The translations under genes were made by a program, and so were the position numbers. The notes beneath the pieces are model-generated. The model was not told where the DNA came from. It worked only from the letters and a program-made list of their open reading frames with translations, and did not search any database. From SZUA-309 sp965232595 (GTDB lineage: Bacteria > Pseudomonadota > Gammaproteobacteria > Pseudomonadales > Azotimanducaceae), in the NCBI GenBank assembly GCA_965232595.1, contig OZ246983.1, positions 2,232,001-2,296,000 of the forward strand: a stretch of DNA of 64,000 nt. The letters are read 5' to 3'. The number at the start of each line of letters is the position of its first letter. Position 1 is the first letter of the stretch. Below are positions 30,958 to 38,744 of this stretch, in pieces.

Positions 30958-31563
30958 TCAGGTCTCACCAACGGCTGGTTCGAGGGCTACCCGCACCCTT
31001 ACCGAGCTGCCCGGATGCTCCGTCATGCGCTTCTCGAACAGCTGCCCGGCGTACTCATAGGTCACGTCGTAGGCGGTCACGCTCTGGATGATCTCGGTCT
31101 CGTAGGTGGTGTGGCAGACTTCTTTGGGTTGCCGGCGGTTGTTCCGGGCAGCGTCTCTGGCGATGTGGGAACCGGCGAGAGCGCCGGCGATGGTCAGTGC
31201 TTTCTTGCCGCTGCCGCCGCCGAACTGATTGCCGATCAGGCCGCCGACGATGCCGCCGAACAGGCCGGGCAGGAACAGGTTTTCATCGCCGCGCCGACGG
31301 TCGTAGCGGTGATCCTCCCGATACGTCTGACGCGTGCATTGACGGATCGGGTGCTGCACCGTTCGCTCGCTGGTTATCGGGCTGACGTTCACCACCGGCG
31401 CCGAAACGTAGTAGCTCGATGACGGTGCGGACGTCCGGTAAGTTTGCGCGTTGGCGCCGCTCGCAGCGGCAGCCAGGGCTCCGGCCAGCAGCAGCGCAGC
31501 CCCTCGGCGTGATTTCCTGAGATAGCGGCGCTCTGGCTTTGGCGCGCCTCGATGTCTGTTCAT
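30958..31563 (-). CDS. Exported glycine-zipper protein
   Basis: A 201-residue protein: signal peptide (GAALLLAGALAAAASGANA), a basic region, a glycine-zipper hairpin (LFGGIVGGLIGNQFGGGSGKK...IAGALAGSHIA), then a beta-rich C-terminus ending AYDVTYEYAGQLFEKRM. Glycine-zipper 2TM proteins are common outer-membrane-associated factors. The ATG at 31563 follows GGGAAGGAC. It is the first minus-strand gene of the 24.8-31.6 kb cluster, 119 bp before the next. It shares end motifs with the last gene of the cluster at 24802-25143. Confidence 0.78.
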   Translation of the reverse strand: MNRHRGAPKPERRYLRKSRRGAALLLAGALAAAASGANAQTYRTSAPSSSYYVSAPVVNVSPITSERTVQHPIRQCTRQTYREDHRYDRRRGDENLFLPGLFGGIVGGLIGNQFGGGSGKKALTIAGALAGSHIARDAARNNRRQPKEVCHTTYETEIIQSVTAYDVTYEYAGQLFEKRMTEHPGSSVRVRVALEPAVGET

Positions 31564-31708
31564 GTCCTTCCCTCGTTGATCTTTCTTTCGATCTGCTGCC
31601 GCGTCTGGCATCCGGGTTCTCTCCTCATGAGAACTGCAGGGAAGATGGTATGGGGGGTAACCTAAACAGAAGCTGAATGACCGGAAGAAAAACCAGCAGG
31701 TAAAGAAG

Positions 31709-32326
31709 ATGAGCCAGTCTGATCGGGAAAAGTGGGATGCCCGCTACGCGGGGCAGGCGGCGACGGATGTGTTTGCTGCCAGCGAGTGGCTGAAGGTTGC
31801 CCTCGAGCGTATGGCTCGTGAGCGCGCCACCCTGCACGGGCTCCGCGCGCTCGATCTCGCCTGCGGCGGCGGGCGCAACAGCCTCGAGTTGCTGGCTGCG
31901 GGGTTCACGGTGGATGCGGTTGATGTGTCAGCGGAAGGGTTGGCCATTGGCCGGCAGCGGACCCGGCAGGATGATCGGCTCGAGGACGCAGCGGACGGCA
32001 TTCGGTGGATTCAGGCTGATCTGGATGATGGGCTGCCGGTCTCCGGCCCCTACGACCTCCTGGTCATGATTCGTTACCTGGATCTGGCGCTGCTCAGGCA
32101 GGCGGTGCGGCTCCTCAGCCCGGGCGGCGTGCTGGTGGTGGAACTGCACATGGAGGCTGGCTCGGAGTCGGTCGCTGGACCGCGAAACCCGGATTTTCTG
32201 GTCCGTCCGGGCGCTCTCGGCGAGGCGGTGGCTGAGCTCGAGCCCTGGCTGCAGACCGAGGGCATCGTCGAGGGCGGTGACGGCCGGCGGGAAGCCCTGG
32301 CTCGCTATATGGGGTGCGTGCGCTGA
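31709..32326 (+). CDS. SAM-dependent methyltransferase (TehB-like class I)
   Basis: A 205-residue class I methyltransferase. Motif I ALDLACGGGRN is at 47-57, followed by the acidic strand VDAVDVSAEGL and the motif III/IV region YDLLVMIRYLDLALL. Length and LACGGGRNS resemble the TehB/UbiE-like group acting on small molecules such as tellurite or thiols. The substrate is unknown. It is divergent from the glycine-zipper gene, and the intervening 145 bp may hold both promoters. Confidence 0.85.
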   Translation: MSQSDREKWDARYAGQAATDVFAASEWLKVALERMARERATLHGLRALDLACGGGRNSLELLAAGFTVDAVDVSAEGLAIGRQRTRQDDRLEDAADGIRWIQADLDDGLPVSGPYDLLVMIRYLDLALLRQAVRLLSPGGVLVVELHMEAGSESVAGPRNPDFLVRPGALGEAVAELEPWLQTEGIVEGGDGRREALARYMGCVR

Positions 32327-32354
32327 TTGTTGGGCCAGGCAAACACAAGTCTGT

Positions 32355-32404
32355 TCTGTGTTGTGTATTATATATTTGACACAGAGTCGTATTTAACATA
32401 CTCT
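32355..32404 (+). promoter_or_regulatory. Promoter with inverted-repeat operator upstream of the membrane-protein/HTH pair
   Basis: A consensus -35 TTGACA (32376-32381) is followed after 17 bp by TACTCT (32399-32404). A 7-bp inverted repeat, TCTGTGT (32355-32361) and ACACAGA (32379-32385), overlaps the -35 box, a good position for repression, possibly by the HTH protein of the same operon. The stretch is clearly A/T-richer than the surroundings. Confidence 0.5.
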
Positions 32405-32465
32405 GAGTCCTGTAAATTTGACTGAACTGGAATGCAGCCTGACTGCGCCGGTCGAGTGAGGATTC

Positions 32466-32972
32466 ATGGGTTCGCTTCTGAAGCTGTTTAATGGCTTTTC
32501 CTTCAAAGAGAAGAGCATTCTGATTTCGCTGCTGGCCGTGGCCGGGCTCTACGGCGGCTACTTTTACGACCTGGTCGCCGGTGGCCTGCTCTCTGCGGAC
32601 AGCGCTCTGGGCATGAAAGACATGCTGGAGAGCATGGTGGTCATCGTCATCGCCCTGGTGGTCATCCACATCATCTTCTACGTCGTCATCTCCCTCGATG
32701 ACGTGGAGGAGGACGAGGACGAGCGGGACAAGGCGGTCGCGCGGCGGGCAAGCGTGTTCGGCTTTAATGTGCTGTTCGTGACCGTGCTGCTGGTGCTGGG
32801 CCGGATTCTCATTCTCGGCGCCTGGGCAGAGTCGGACGATCCGGGCTCTGCGGCGCCCGCCGCTCCCGGTATGCATGAAATTGCCAACCTGCTGCTGGCC
32901 GGGCTGGTCGCTTCGGAAATCGTCTACTACAGCGCGCAGCTCTACTTTTATCGTCGCGGGCTCGCGGCCTGA
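32466..32972 (+). CDS. Membrane protein (DUF2178-like) paired with an HTH regulator
   Basis: A 168-residue protein with four predicted transmembrane helices: LISLLAVAGLYGGYFYDLV, MVVIVIALVVIHIIFYVVI, VFGFNVLFVTVLLVLGRIL and LLLAGLVASEIVYYSAQLYFY. An acidic cytoplasmic loop (DDVEEDEDERDKAVARRAS) between helices 2 and 3 is typical of DUF2178-like proteins, which are regularly encoded next to a small HTH protein. The ATG at 32466 follows GAGGA. Function unknown; sensing for the downstream regulator is a plausible inference. Confidence 0.75.
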   Translation: MGSLLKLFNGFSFKEKSILISLLAVAGLYGGYFYDLVAGGLLSADSALGMKDMLESMVVIVIALVVIHIIFYVVISLDDVEEDEDERDKAVARRASVFGFNVLFVTVLLVLGRILILGAWAESDDPGSAAPAAPGMHEIANLLLAGLVASEIVYYSAQLYFYRRGLAA

Positions 32973-32993
32973 TGCGGCGGGAGGGCTGCTGAG

Positions 32994-33224
32994 GTGGGTC
33001 GGGTAAAGAGTCGGGGCCGGATCAGCAATCAGATCCGCCGCCTGCGCTTCGAAACCGGCGAGATGACCCAGGCGGAGCTTGCCGAGCTGATCGGCGTGAC
33101 CCGGCAGACCGTGGTGGCCATCGAGGGGGACAAGTATGCCCCCTCCCTGGAGGTGGCTTTCCGCATCGCGGCCATCTTCGATGTGCCCATCGGCGAGGTT
33201 TTCGACTACGACCCGGACGCCTGA
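32994..33224 (+). CDS. Small XRE-family HTH regulator
   Basis: A 76-residue, almost pure helix-turn-helix protein. Residues 26-60 (TQAELAELIGVTRQTVVAIEG then YAPSLEVAFRIAAIFDVPI) form the XRE/Cro fold seen in YgzD-like regulators. The GTG start at 32994 follows GGGAGG. It is 21 bp after the membrane-protein gene and probably controls that promoter, and perhaps the amine dehydrogenase genes that begin 63 bp further on. Confidence 0.88.
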   Translation: MGRVKSRGRISNQIRRLRFETGEMTQAELAELIGVTRQTVVAIEGDKYAPSLEVAFRIAAIFDVPIGEVFDYDPDA

Positions 33225-33287
33225 CGGCGCTTTCTTTCGGCTCCGGGGGTGTTAGTCTTTGGGCTCTACTCGGGAGGTGGAATCACA

Positions 33288-34424
33288 ATGCGCACGTTCG
33301 TCACCCTAGTGCTCGCCTGCCTGTTTGCCAGCGCATCTATCAGCGTCTCCATTCCTGCGGAGGCTGCCGGCCTGGAGCCGGAACTCGGCGGCGTGGAAAC
33401 CATGGATACTCCGGGCGCCCATACCTTCATGACCATTGGCTTCATGGGGAACGGCGGCAACATCTTCGATGCCGATACCGGAGAGATGCTGGGCAAGGTG
33501 CTGGTCTCGGACTACACCAGCGCGGTCTCTCTGGATCGCGGGCGTAATCAGATCCACGTGCCGGCCTCCTACTATTCCCGTGGCACCTACGGTGAGCGCA
33601 CGGATCTGCTGGTGATCAACGACGCCGAGACCCTTTCCCCGATTGCCGAGGTGGAAGTCCCGACCAAGCTGGCGGCGGTGTTTCACCGGGCGGTGATCAA
33701 CCCGGTGGGAGACCGGTTCGTCGGCCTCTACAACATGACGCCGGCGATGTCGGTATCCATTGTCGACATCGATGCGCAGGAGTTCGTCGGCGAGATCTCC
33801 ACCGCTGGTTGCGGCTTTGTCTACCCGCTGGAAGGCAATCGCTTCATGCAGCTGTGCGGTGATGGCACCGTGCAGGTGATCGATCTGGATGCAAACGGCG
33901 AGGAGGCCTCGCGCAGGCGGAGCAAAGCGTTCTTCGACATCGACGAAGATCCGATCTTCGATCTGGCGCTGGAGAAGCCGGATGGCTGGGTGCTGATTTC
34001 CTTCGAGGGCCAGGTCTTCGAGGTCACCGTCGACGGCAACGACATCGACATCTCCAGCCCCTGGTCGCTGCTCACGGAAGCAGATGCGGAAGAAGGCTGG
34101 CGGGTCGGCGGCAACGATCCGTTTGCCTACAACGCGGAGACCGGCCTGCTGTTCACGCTGATGCATCAGGGCGGCCCTGATACCCACGAAGATCCGGGCT
34201 TCGAGGTCTGGGCATACAACCTGAACACGCAGCGGCGCGGCTATCGGCTGCAGCTGGAGATCCCGTCGCTGTCCATTGCGGTCAGCCAGGACGACGACCC
34301 GCTGCTCTACATAGGCACGCTCGACGATCCGATGTCGGTCCAGGTGCGCAACGCCCGGACGGGCAGGCTGCTGCACGTGATCCCTGAAGCCGGCGCCGCC
34401 GGTCAGCACATCCAGGCATTTTGA
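33288..34424 (+). CDS. mauB: Amine dehydrogenase large subunit (TTQ enzyme, beta-propeller)
   Basis: Periplasmic 378-residue protein with a signal peptide (FVTLVLACLFASASISVSIPAEA). The mature sequence shows the repeated blades of the seven-bladed propeller of methylamine/aromatic amine dehydrogenase large chains (HTFMTIGFMGNGGNIFDADTGEMLG; LLVINDAETLSPIAEVEVP; VQVIDLDANGEE). It carries no cofactor but shapes the active site of the small subunit encoded 11 bp downstream. The ATG at 33288 follows GGGAGGTGG. Whether the substrate is methylamine or aromatic amines cannot be told. Confidence 0.85.
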   Translation: MRTFVTLVLACLFASASISVSIPAEAAGLEPELGGVETMDTPGAHTFMTIGFMGNGGNIFDADTGEMLGKVLVSDYTSAVSLDRGRNQIHVPASYYSRGTYGERTDLLVINDAETLSPIAEVEVPTKLAAVFHRAVINPVGDRFVGLYNMTPAMSVSIVDIDAQEFVGEISTAGCGFVYPLEGNRFMQLCGDGTVQVIDLDANGEEASRRRSKAFFDIDEDPIFDLALEKPDGWVLISFEGQVFEVTVDGNDIDISSPWSLLTEADAEEGWRVGGNDPFAYNAETGLLFTLMHQGGPDTHEDPGFEVWAYNLNTQRRGYRLQLEIPSLSIAVSQDDDPLLYIGTLDDPMSVQVRNARTGRLLHVIPEAGAAGQHIQAF

Positions 34425-34435
34425 GGAGACTGCAT

Positions 34436-34993
34436 ATGAGTATTCTGAATCGCCTGAACGCGCTGCAGGAAAAGTTCTGGCAGGGATTTGATCGCCAGAT
34501 CACCACCGGCACCCGAGATCTAGCCAAGCGGGTGTCCCGGCGCGGCTTCGTCGGCAGGCTGGGCGCCCTGCTGGTCGGCACCGGCGCGCTGCCGCTGCTG
34601 CCGGTGGTTCGGGAGGCGGCGGCTGCCAGCGGGGTACCGGAGATGGGCGACCCGCAGAGCTGTGACTACTGGCGCTACTGCGCGTTCGGCGGCAACCTCT
34701 GCAGCTGTTGCGGTGGCTCCCACACCTCCTGCCCGCCCGGCACCGAGCTGTCGCCGGTGACCTGGGTCGGCACCTGCCGGAACCCGGCGGACGGTAAGCA
34801 CTACCTGATTTCCTACAACGACTGCTGCGGCAAGGAACCCTGCGGCCGCTGCTACTGCCACCGGACGGAAGGCGATAAGCCCATCTACTACCCGTCCAAG
34901 AGCAACAACATCCTCTGGTGCTTCGGAACCGAGAGCCACGCCTATCACTGTACGGTTGCGCTGGTGCTCAGTGAGACGGACGCACCTGGTTAA
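34436..34993 (+). CDS. mauA: Amine dehydrogenase small subunit, TTQ-bearing
   Basis: A 185-residue catalytic chain that oxidises primary amines using tryptophan tryptophylquinone made from its own residues. By alignment to methylamine dehydrogenase beta (Trp57/Trp108), the TTQ tryptophans are Trp110 (VTWVGTC) and Trp161 (ILWCFG), with the same 51-residue spacing. Asp129 (YNDCC) and Thr173 (HCT) match the active-site Asp76 and Thr122. Fourteen cysteines fit the disulfide-rich fold. A twin-arginine signal (SRRGFVG at 34-40) exports it folded. The ATG at 34436 has GAGGAG upstream. The second conserved Asp (Asp32) aligns with Gly85. Confidence 0.92.
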   Translation: MSILNRLNALQEKFWQGFDRQITTGTRDLAKRVSRRGFVGRLGALLVGTGALPLLPVVREAAAASGVPEMGDPQSCDYWRYCAFGGNLCSCCGGSHTSCPPGTELSPVTWVGTCRNPADGKHYLISYNDCCGKEPCGRCYCHRTEGDKPIYYPSKSNNILWCFGTESHAYHCTVALVLSETDAPG

Positions 34994-35009
34994 GCGCTCA
35001 CGCGAGTTG

Positions 35010-35420
35010 ATGAGCCCGTTACCTCGGGGCGCCTTTGCCCCCATCGCGATGCTGACCGCAGCGTTGGCTGTACCCGCGCTGGCGGAAGAGCCGCGCACGG
35101 CTTATTGGCTGCACTGCGCTGGATGCCACCTCCTTGACGGCAGCAGCGCGCCGCCGGAAGTGCCGACGCTGATCGATGAGCCGGGTCGGATCGCCGGGCT
35201 GCCGGGTGGCCGTGAGTACCTGATGCGGATTCCCGGCGTGGCCCAGGCAGGCCTCGGCGATGCGAAGCTGGCCGAGGTGCTGAACTTCATGCTGGAGGAG
35301 TTTTCTGCCGGCACCATTCCGGCAGGATTCGAGCCGTTTACGGCGGAGGAGGTCGGCCGGGCTCGCACTCAGGTGCTGATAGATCCCTTGCGCAGCCGGG
35401 CGGATATCGTCGCGGATTGA
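35010..35420 (+). CDS. Monohaem c-type cytochrome, probable electron acceptor for the amine dehydrogenase
   Basis: A 136-residue exported protein with a signal peptide (FAPIAMLTAALAVPALA) and one haem-binding CAGCH motif soon after it. Met residues in EYLMRIPGVA and LNFMLEEF are candidate axial ligands. It begins 16 bp after the small subunit, where other systems have an amicyanin or azurin gene, so it probably takes electrons from TTQ. It is not MauG, which is a larger dihaem protein. The ribosome site is weak, so the start could be the in-frame ATG at 34956. Confidence 0.82.
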   Translation: MSPLPRGAFAPIAMLTAALAVPALAEEPRTAYWLHCAGCHLLDGSSAPPEVPTLIDEPGRIAGLPGGREYLMRIPGVAQAGLGDAKLAEVLNFMLEEFSAGTIPAGFEPFTAEEVGRARTQVLIDPLRSRADIVAD

Positions 35421-35486
35421 GTCATTCTGCCGTCCCGGGTGGATGGCCGTGTATACTTGATCGGTTTCAAGCCGTACTCACCAACG

Positions 35487-37724
35487 ATGACCAACCTACC
35501 CTCGCGAGTCGCCGCTCGTGCCGGAGCGATCTGCGTTGCGCTGCTACTCGTCCCGTTCGCCTACAGCCAGGAGACCCGGATGCCGCCGAGCATCCCGCCG
35601 GTCACCCAGGCCTACCCGCTGTCCTCGAGCCCGACCCTGGATGGCGACGTGATCAACGACCCGATCTGGGCCGGGGCCAAGGCCACCACCGGCTTCTGGC
35701 AGATCCAGCCGTTCGAGGGGCAGCCGGCAACCCAACGCACCGAGGTGTTCGTCGGCTTCACCGAGGAAGCGCTCTACATCGGCGCCATCCTCCATGACGA
35801 CGATCCCTCAGCGATCATCGTCTCGGACAGCCGTCGTGATGCGGATCTGGATGAAACGGATGCCTTCCAGGTGATCATGGATACCTACCTGGATCGGCAG
35901 AATGGTTTCGTCTTCGGAACGAATCCGGCGGGTATCGAGTACGACGGCCAGGTGACCAAGGAAGGCCAGCAGAGCTTCGGCTCCGGTGGCGGTGGCTTCA
36001 ACAGGAACTGGGACACCAACTGGTCGGTGGCCACCCAGGTGGGCGAGTTCGGTTGGTCCGTGGAGATGCGCATCCCGTTCAGCTCGCTGCGCTACAAAGG
36101 CAAGGACGCGCAGATCTGGGGCATCAACTTCCAGCGCAACATCCGGCGCAACAACGAGGTGGCGTTCTGGTCGCCGCTGCCGCGCCAGTACAACCTGTTC
36201 CGCACCTCTCAGGCGGGCACCCTGGAGGGCATCAGCCTGCCGTCGCAACGCAACCTCAAGTTCACGCCGTACGTGCTCGGCAAGGCGAACCAGGCGCCGG
36301 AGATCGACGGCACGGACTACGACTACGAGATCGGTGGCGACCTGAAGTGGTCCGTGACGCCGAGCCTGACCCTGGACGCCACCATCAATACCGACTTCGC
36401 GCAGGTCGAGGTGGACGAGGTGGTCGTCAACCTGGACCGCTTCAACGTGTTCCTGCCGGAAAAACGGCCGTTTTTCCTCGAGAACGCGGGTCAGTTTTCG
36501 GTCGGCTCGCCGCGCAACGTGGAGCTCTTCTTCAGCCGCCGGATCGGGATCAGCGACAGCGGCGGCATCATCCCCATCGAAGGCGGTTTGCGGATGTCGG
36601 GCAAGGTCGGCGGCAGCACGAACCTGGGCCTGCTCTACATGAGCGACGACGGTCTGGAGGATGAGGCTTCGCAGAACAACTTTGCCGTGGTTCGGGTCAA
36701 TCAGGAGCTGAGAAACCGCTCCTCGCTGGGCGTGATTTTCGTCAACCGAGATGGCGACGGCAGCCTCGGTGACCTCGCGGATCCGGACGACGACTACAAC
36801 CGCACCTACGGCGTCGACGGTCGCTGGGGCATCGGCGAAGACACCATCATCTCCGGATACGTGGCCAAGACCGATACGCCCGGCCTCGATGGCAAGGATC
36901 ACTCTTTCGAGCTGAAAGCCGACTACAACTCCGTCAACTGGTCGAACAGCTACAGCTATTCCGAGGTCGGCGAGAACTTCAATCCGGAAGTGGGCTTTCT
37001 GCGCCGCTCCGACTACCGCAAAGGCAGCTTCCGCGTGCTGCGGCGATATCGACCGCAGGACTTCTGGGGCATGCAGGAGCTGCGGCCGCACGTGGCCTAC
37101 AACGGCTACTGGAACTTTGATGGGGTCTACGAGTCCGGTTTCCTGCACGTGGACAACCACTGGGAGCTGCGTGCCGGGCACGAGTTCCACACCGGCATCA
37201 ACTTCGTTCACGAGAACGTGCTCGAGCCTTTCGAGATTGTTGATGGCCAGGAGGTGCAGGTGGGCGAGTACGACAACGCAGAGGCGCAGCTGGTCGCCTT
37301 CACCAACCGTGGCGCCCCGTTTTCGGTGGGCATCCGGTCTTTCATCGGTGGCTTCTTCAGCGGTGACCGGGTGACCCTGCAGCCGGACATCCAGTACCGT
37401 ATCGGTGAGCGGTTCAACTCGTCTCTCGAGTGGAGCTACAACGACATCGACCTGAAGAACGAAGGGGGCGAATCGTTCAAGATCAATGTCGGCATCCTGA
37501 AGCTGGCTTACTCGTTCACGCCGAAGATGTCGCTCGAAGCGCTCATTCAGTACGACGACCGCTCGGATGCGGTGGCCACGAACCTGCGTTTCGCCTGGCT
37601 GCAATCGGCGAGCTCGGGCCTCTACGTGGTCTACAACGAGCTCAGCAAGGAAGACGTGCTGCGCAATCGGGAGAAGCGCAAGGAGTTCATCATCAAGTAC
37701 AGCTACATCTTCGATCTGCTCTGA
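35487..37724 (+). CDS. DUF5916 protein with CBM9-like domain and outer-membrane barrel
   Basis: A 745-residue secreted protein: signal peptide (ICVALLLVPFAYSQ), a carbohydrate-binding module 9-like domain (PTLDGDVINDPIWAGA...TEVFVGFTEEALYIGA), and a long DUF5916 barrel-like region. Signature segments are NTDFAQVEVDEVVVNLDRFNVFLPEKRPFFLEN and VELFFSRRIGIS. The C-terminus is strand-rich and ends IKYSYIFDLL. Function of the family is unknown, although its CBM suggests glycan contact. The phhB start overlaps its stop codon. Confidence 0.85.
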   Translation: MTNLPSRVAARAGAICVALLLVPFAYSQETRMPPSIPPVTQAYPLSSSPTLDGDVINDPIWAGAKATTGFWQIQPFEGQPATQRTEVFVGFTEEALYIGAILHDDDPSAIIVSDSRRDADLDETDAFQVIMDTYLDRQNGFVFGTNPAGIEYDGQVTKEGQQSFGSGGGGFNRNWDTNWSVATQVGEFGWSVEMRIPFSSLRYKGKDAQIWGINFQRNIRRNNEVAFWSPLPRQYNLFRTSQAGTLEGISLPSQRNLKFTPYVLGKANQAPEIDGTDYDYEIGGDLKWSVTPSLTLDATINTDFAQVEVDEVVVNLDRFNVFLPEKRPFFLENAGQFSVGSPRNVELFFSRRIGISDSGGIIPIEGGLRMSGKVGGSTNLGLLYMSDDGLEDEASQNNFAVVRVNQELRNRSSLGVIFVNRDGDGSLGDLADPDDDYNRTYGVDGRWGIGEDTIISGYVAKTDTPGLDGKDHSFELKADYNSVNWSNSYSYSEVGENFNPEVGFLRRSDYRKGSFRVLRRYRPQDFWGMQELRPHVAYNGYWNFDGVYESGFLHVDNHWELRAGHEFHTGINFVHENVLEPFEIVDGQEVQVGEYDNAEAQLVAFTNRGAPFSVGIRSFIGGFFSGDRVTLQPDIQYRIGERFNSSLEWSYNDIDLKNEGGESFKINVGILKLAYSFTPKMSLEALIQYDDRSDAVATNLRFAWLQSASSGLYVVYNELSKEDVLRNREKRKEFIIKYSYIFDLL

Positions 37725-38032
37725 TGGCTGACAAACTCGACAACGAAGCCATTGCGGCCCGCCTGGTGGCGCTCAACGCCGGCGGTGCCGACTGGGAAAA
37801 CCGCGGCGATCGGATTGCCCGAAACTTCGCCTTCCCCGACTTCGTCACCGCGTTCGGCTTCATGGCCGAGATCGCGCTGGTCGCGGAGCGGATGAACCAC
37901 CACCCGGAGTGGTTCAACGTTTACGGCACGGTGAAGGTGGAGCTCAGCACCCACGATGCGGGTGGCCTCACCGAGCTCGACTTCCAGCTGGCCGAAGCCA
38001 TGAACCAGGCCGCTGCCCGACACCGCAGCTGA
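37724..38032 (+). CDS. phhB: Pterin-4a-carbinolamine dehydratase
   Basis: A 102-residue enzyme that regenerates tetrahydrobiopterin-type cofactors after aromatic amino acid hydroxylation. The family signature HHPEWFNVYGTVKVELSTHDAGGLTELD holds the active-site His residues, and length and fold pattern match. The ATG at 37724 overlaps the stop of the preceding barrel gene (CTGATG). No phenylalanine hydroxylase gene is in the window, so its partner lies elsewhere. Confidence 0.93.
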   Translation: MADKLDNEAIAARLVALNAGGADWENRGDRIARNFAFPDFVTAFGFMAEIALVAERMNHHPEWFNVYGTVKVELSTHDAGGLTELDFQLAEAMNQAAARHRS

Positions 38033-38063
38033 GCGATTTTCGCCGCCCGTCTCGCCATCTATG

Positions 38064-38097
38064 ACTCGCTCACGCTTTGAGTGATACTGAGTTTTTT
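38064..38097 (+). terminator. Possible terminator after phhB
   Basis: An interrupted stem (ACTC...TCAC / GTGA...GAGT) runs straight into six consecutive T residues at 38092-38097. The stem is short with an internal loop, so termination would be moderate. It is only 17 bp before the next ATG. Confidence 0.4.
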
Positions 38098-38113
38098 CGA
38101 CCAGGGAACTTAG

Positions 38114-38710
38114 ATGGGTTTCGAAGTCTGGATCGTCATCGTGCTGGTTGCCTCCGGCCTGTCCGGCTGGATCGGTTTCGCTTACGCCAAGAAAGACGCG
38201 CCCAAGCAGTCTGACCTCGACGCCATGGCGGCCGAGCTCGACGAAGCGCGCCAGCAGGCAGAGTCCGTGCAGGCCAACGTCAGCGAGCACTTCGAGCAGA
38301 GCGCCATGCTGTTCGGCAAGCTGGCCGCCGACTACCGGGAGTTTCTCGATCACTTCGAATCCAGCGCCCAGAATCTGGGACTGTCCGAAGCACGGGCCAG
38401 GGAGCTGATCGAGCAGGGATTCCAGCCGCTGCTGACCCACGAGGAAGGTGAGGAGGCAGTGGTCGCGGAGGCTGCCGGCGCAGAGGATGTGGCTGAGCAG
38501 GTTGGGCCGGAATCACGACAGGCAGCGGAACCTGCGGAGGCCAAGCCTCCCGTTGACGAGGCCGAACAGAAAACTGCCGACATCGGTGAGGTCACCGTCG
38601 AGTTGCCGGAAGACGCGGCAAAAACCGACCCCGAGCAGAGTGCCGAACCGAAGCAGAGAGCAGAAACCGCCTCGGACCAGGCTACGAGCTCTGAGCGACA
38701 ACGCGCTTAA
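38114..38710 (+). CDS. zapG: ZapG/YhcB-like (DUF1043) membrane protein
   Basis: A 198-residue protein with one N-terminal transmembrane helix (VWIVIVLVASGLSGWIGFAY), a coiled coil (SDLDAMAAELDEARQQAESVQANVSEHFEQSAMLFGKLA) and the DYREFLDHFESSAQNLGL segment typical of YhcB/DUF1043. Such proteins link cell division, peptidoglycan synthesis and envelope stability. The tail is long, acidic and low-complexity (EVTVELPEDAAKTDPEQS), longer than E. coli YhcB. It is followed after 34 bp by a lipoprotein gene on the same strand. Confidence 0.85.
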   Translation: MGFEVWIVIVLVASGLSGWIGFAYAKKDAPKQSDLDAMAAELDEARQQAESVQANVSEHFEQSAMLFGKLAADYREFLDHFESSAQNLGLSEARARELIEQGFQPLLTHEEGEEAVVAEAAGAEDVAEQVGPESRQAAEPAEAKPPVDEAEQKTADIGEVTVELPEDAAKTDPEQSAEPKQRAETASDQATSSERQRA

Positions 38711-38744
38711 GCACACTAACCGTCATCCACGGAAGGAACAGATC

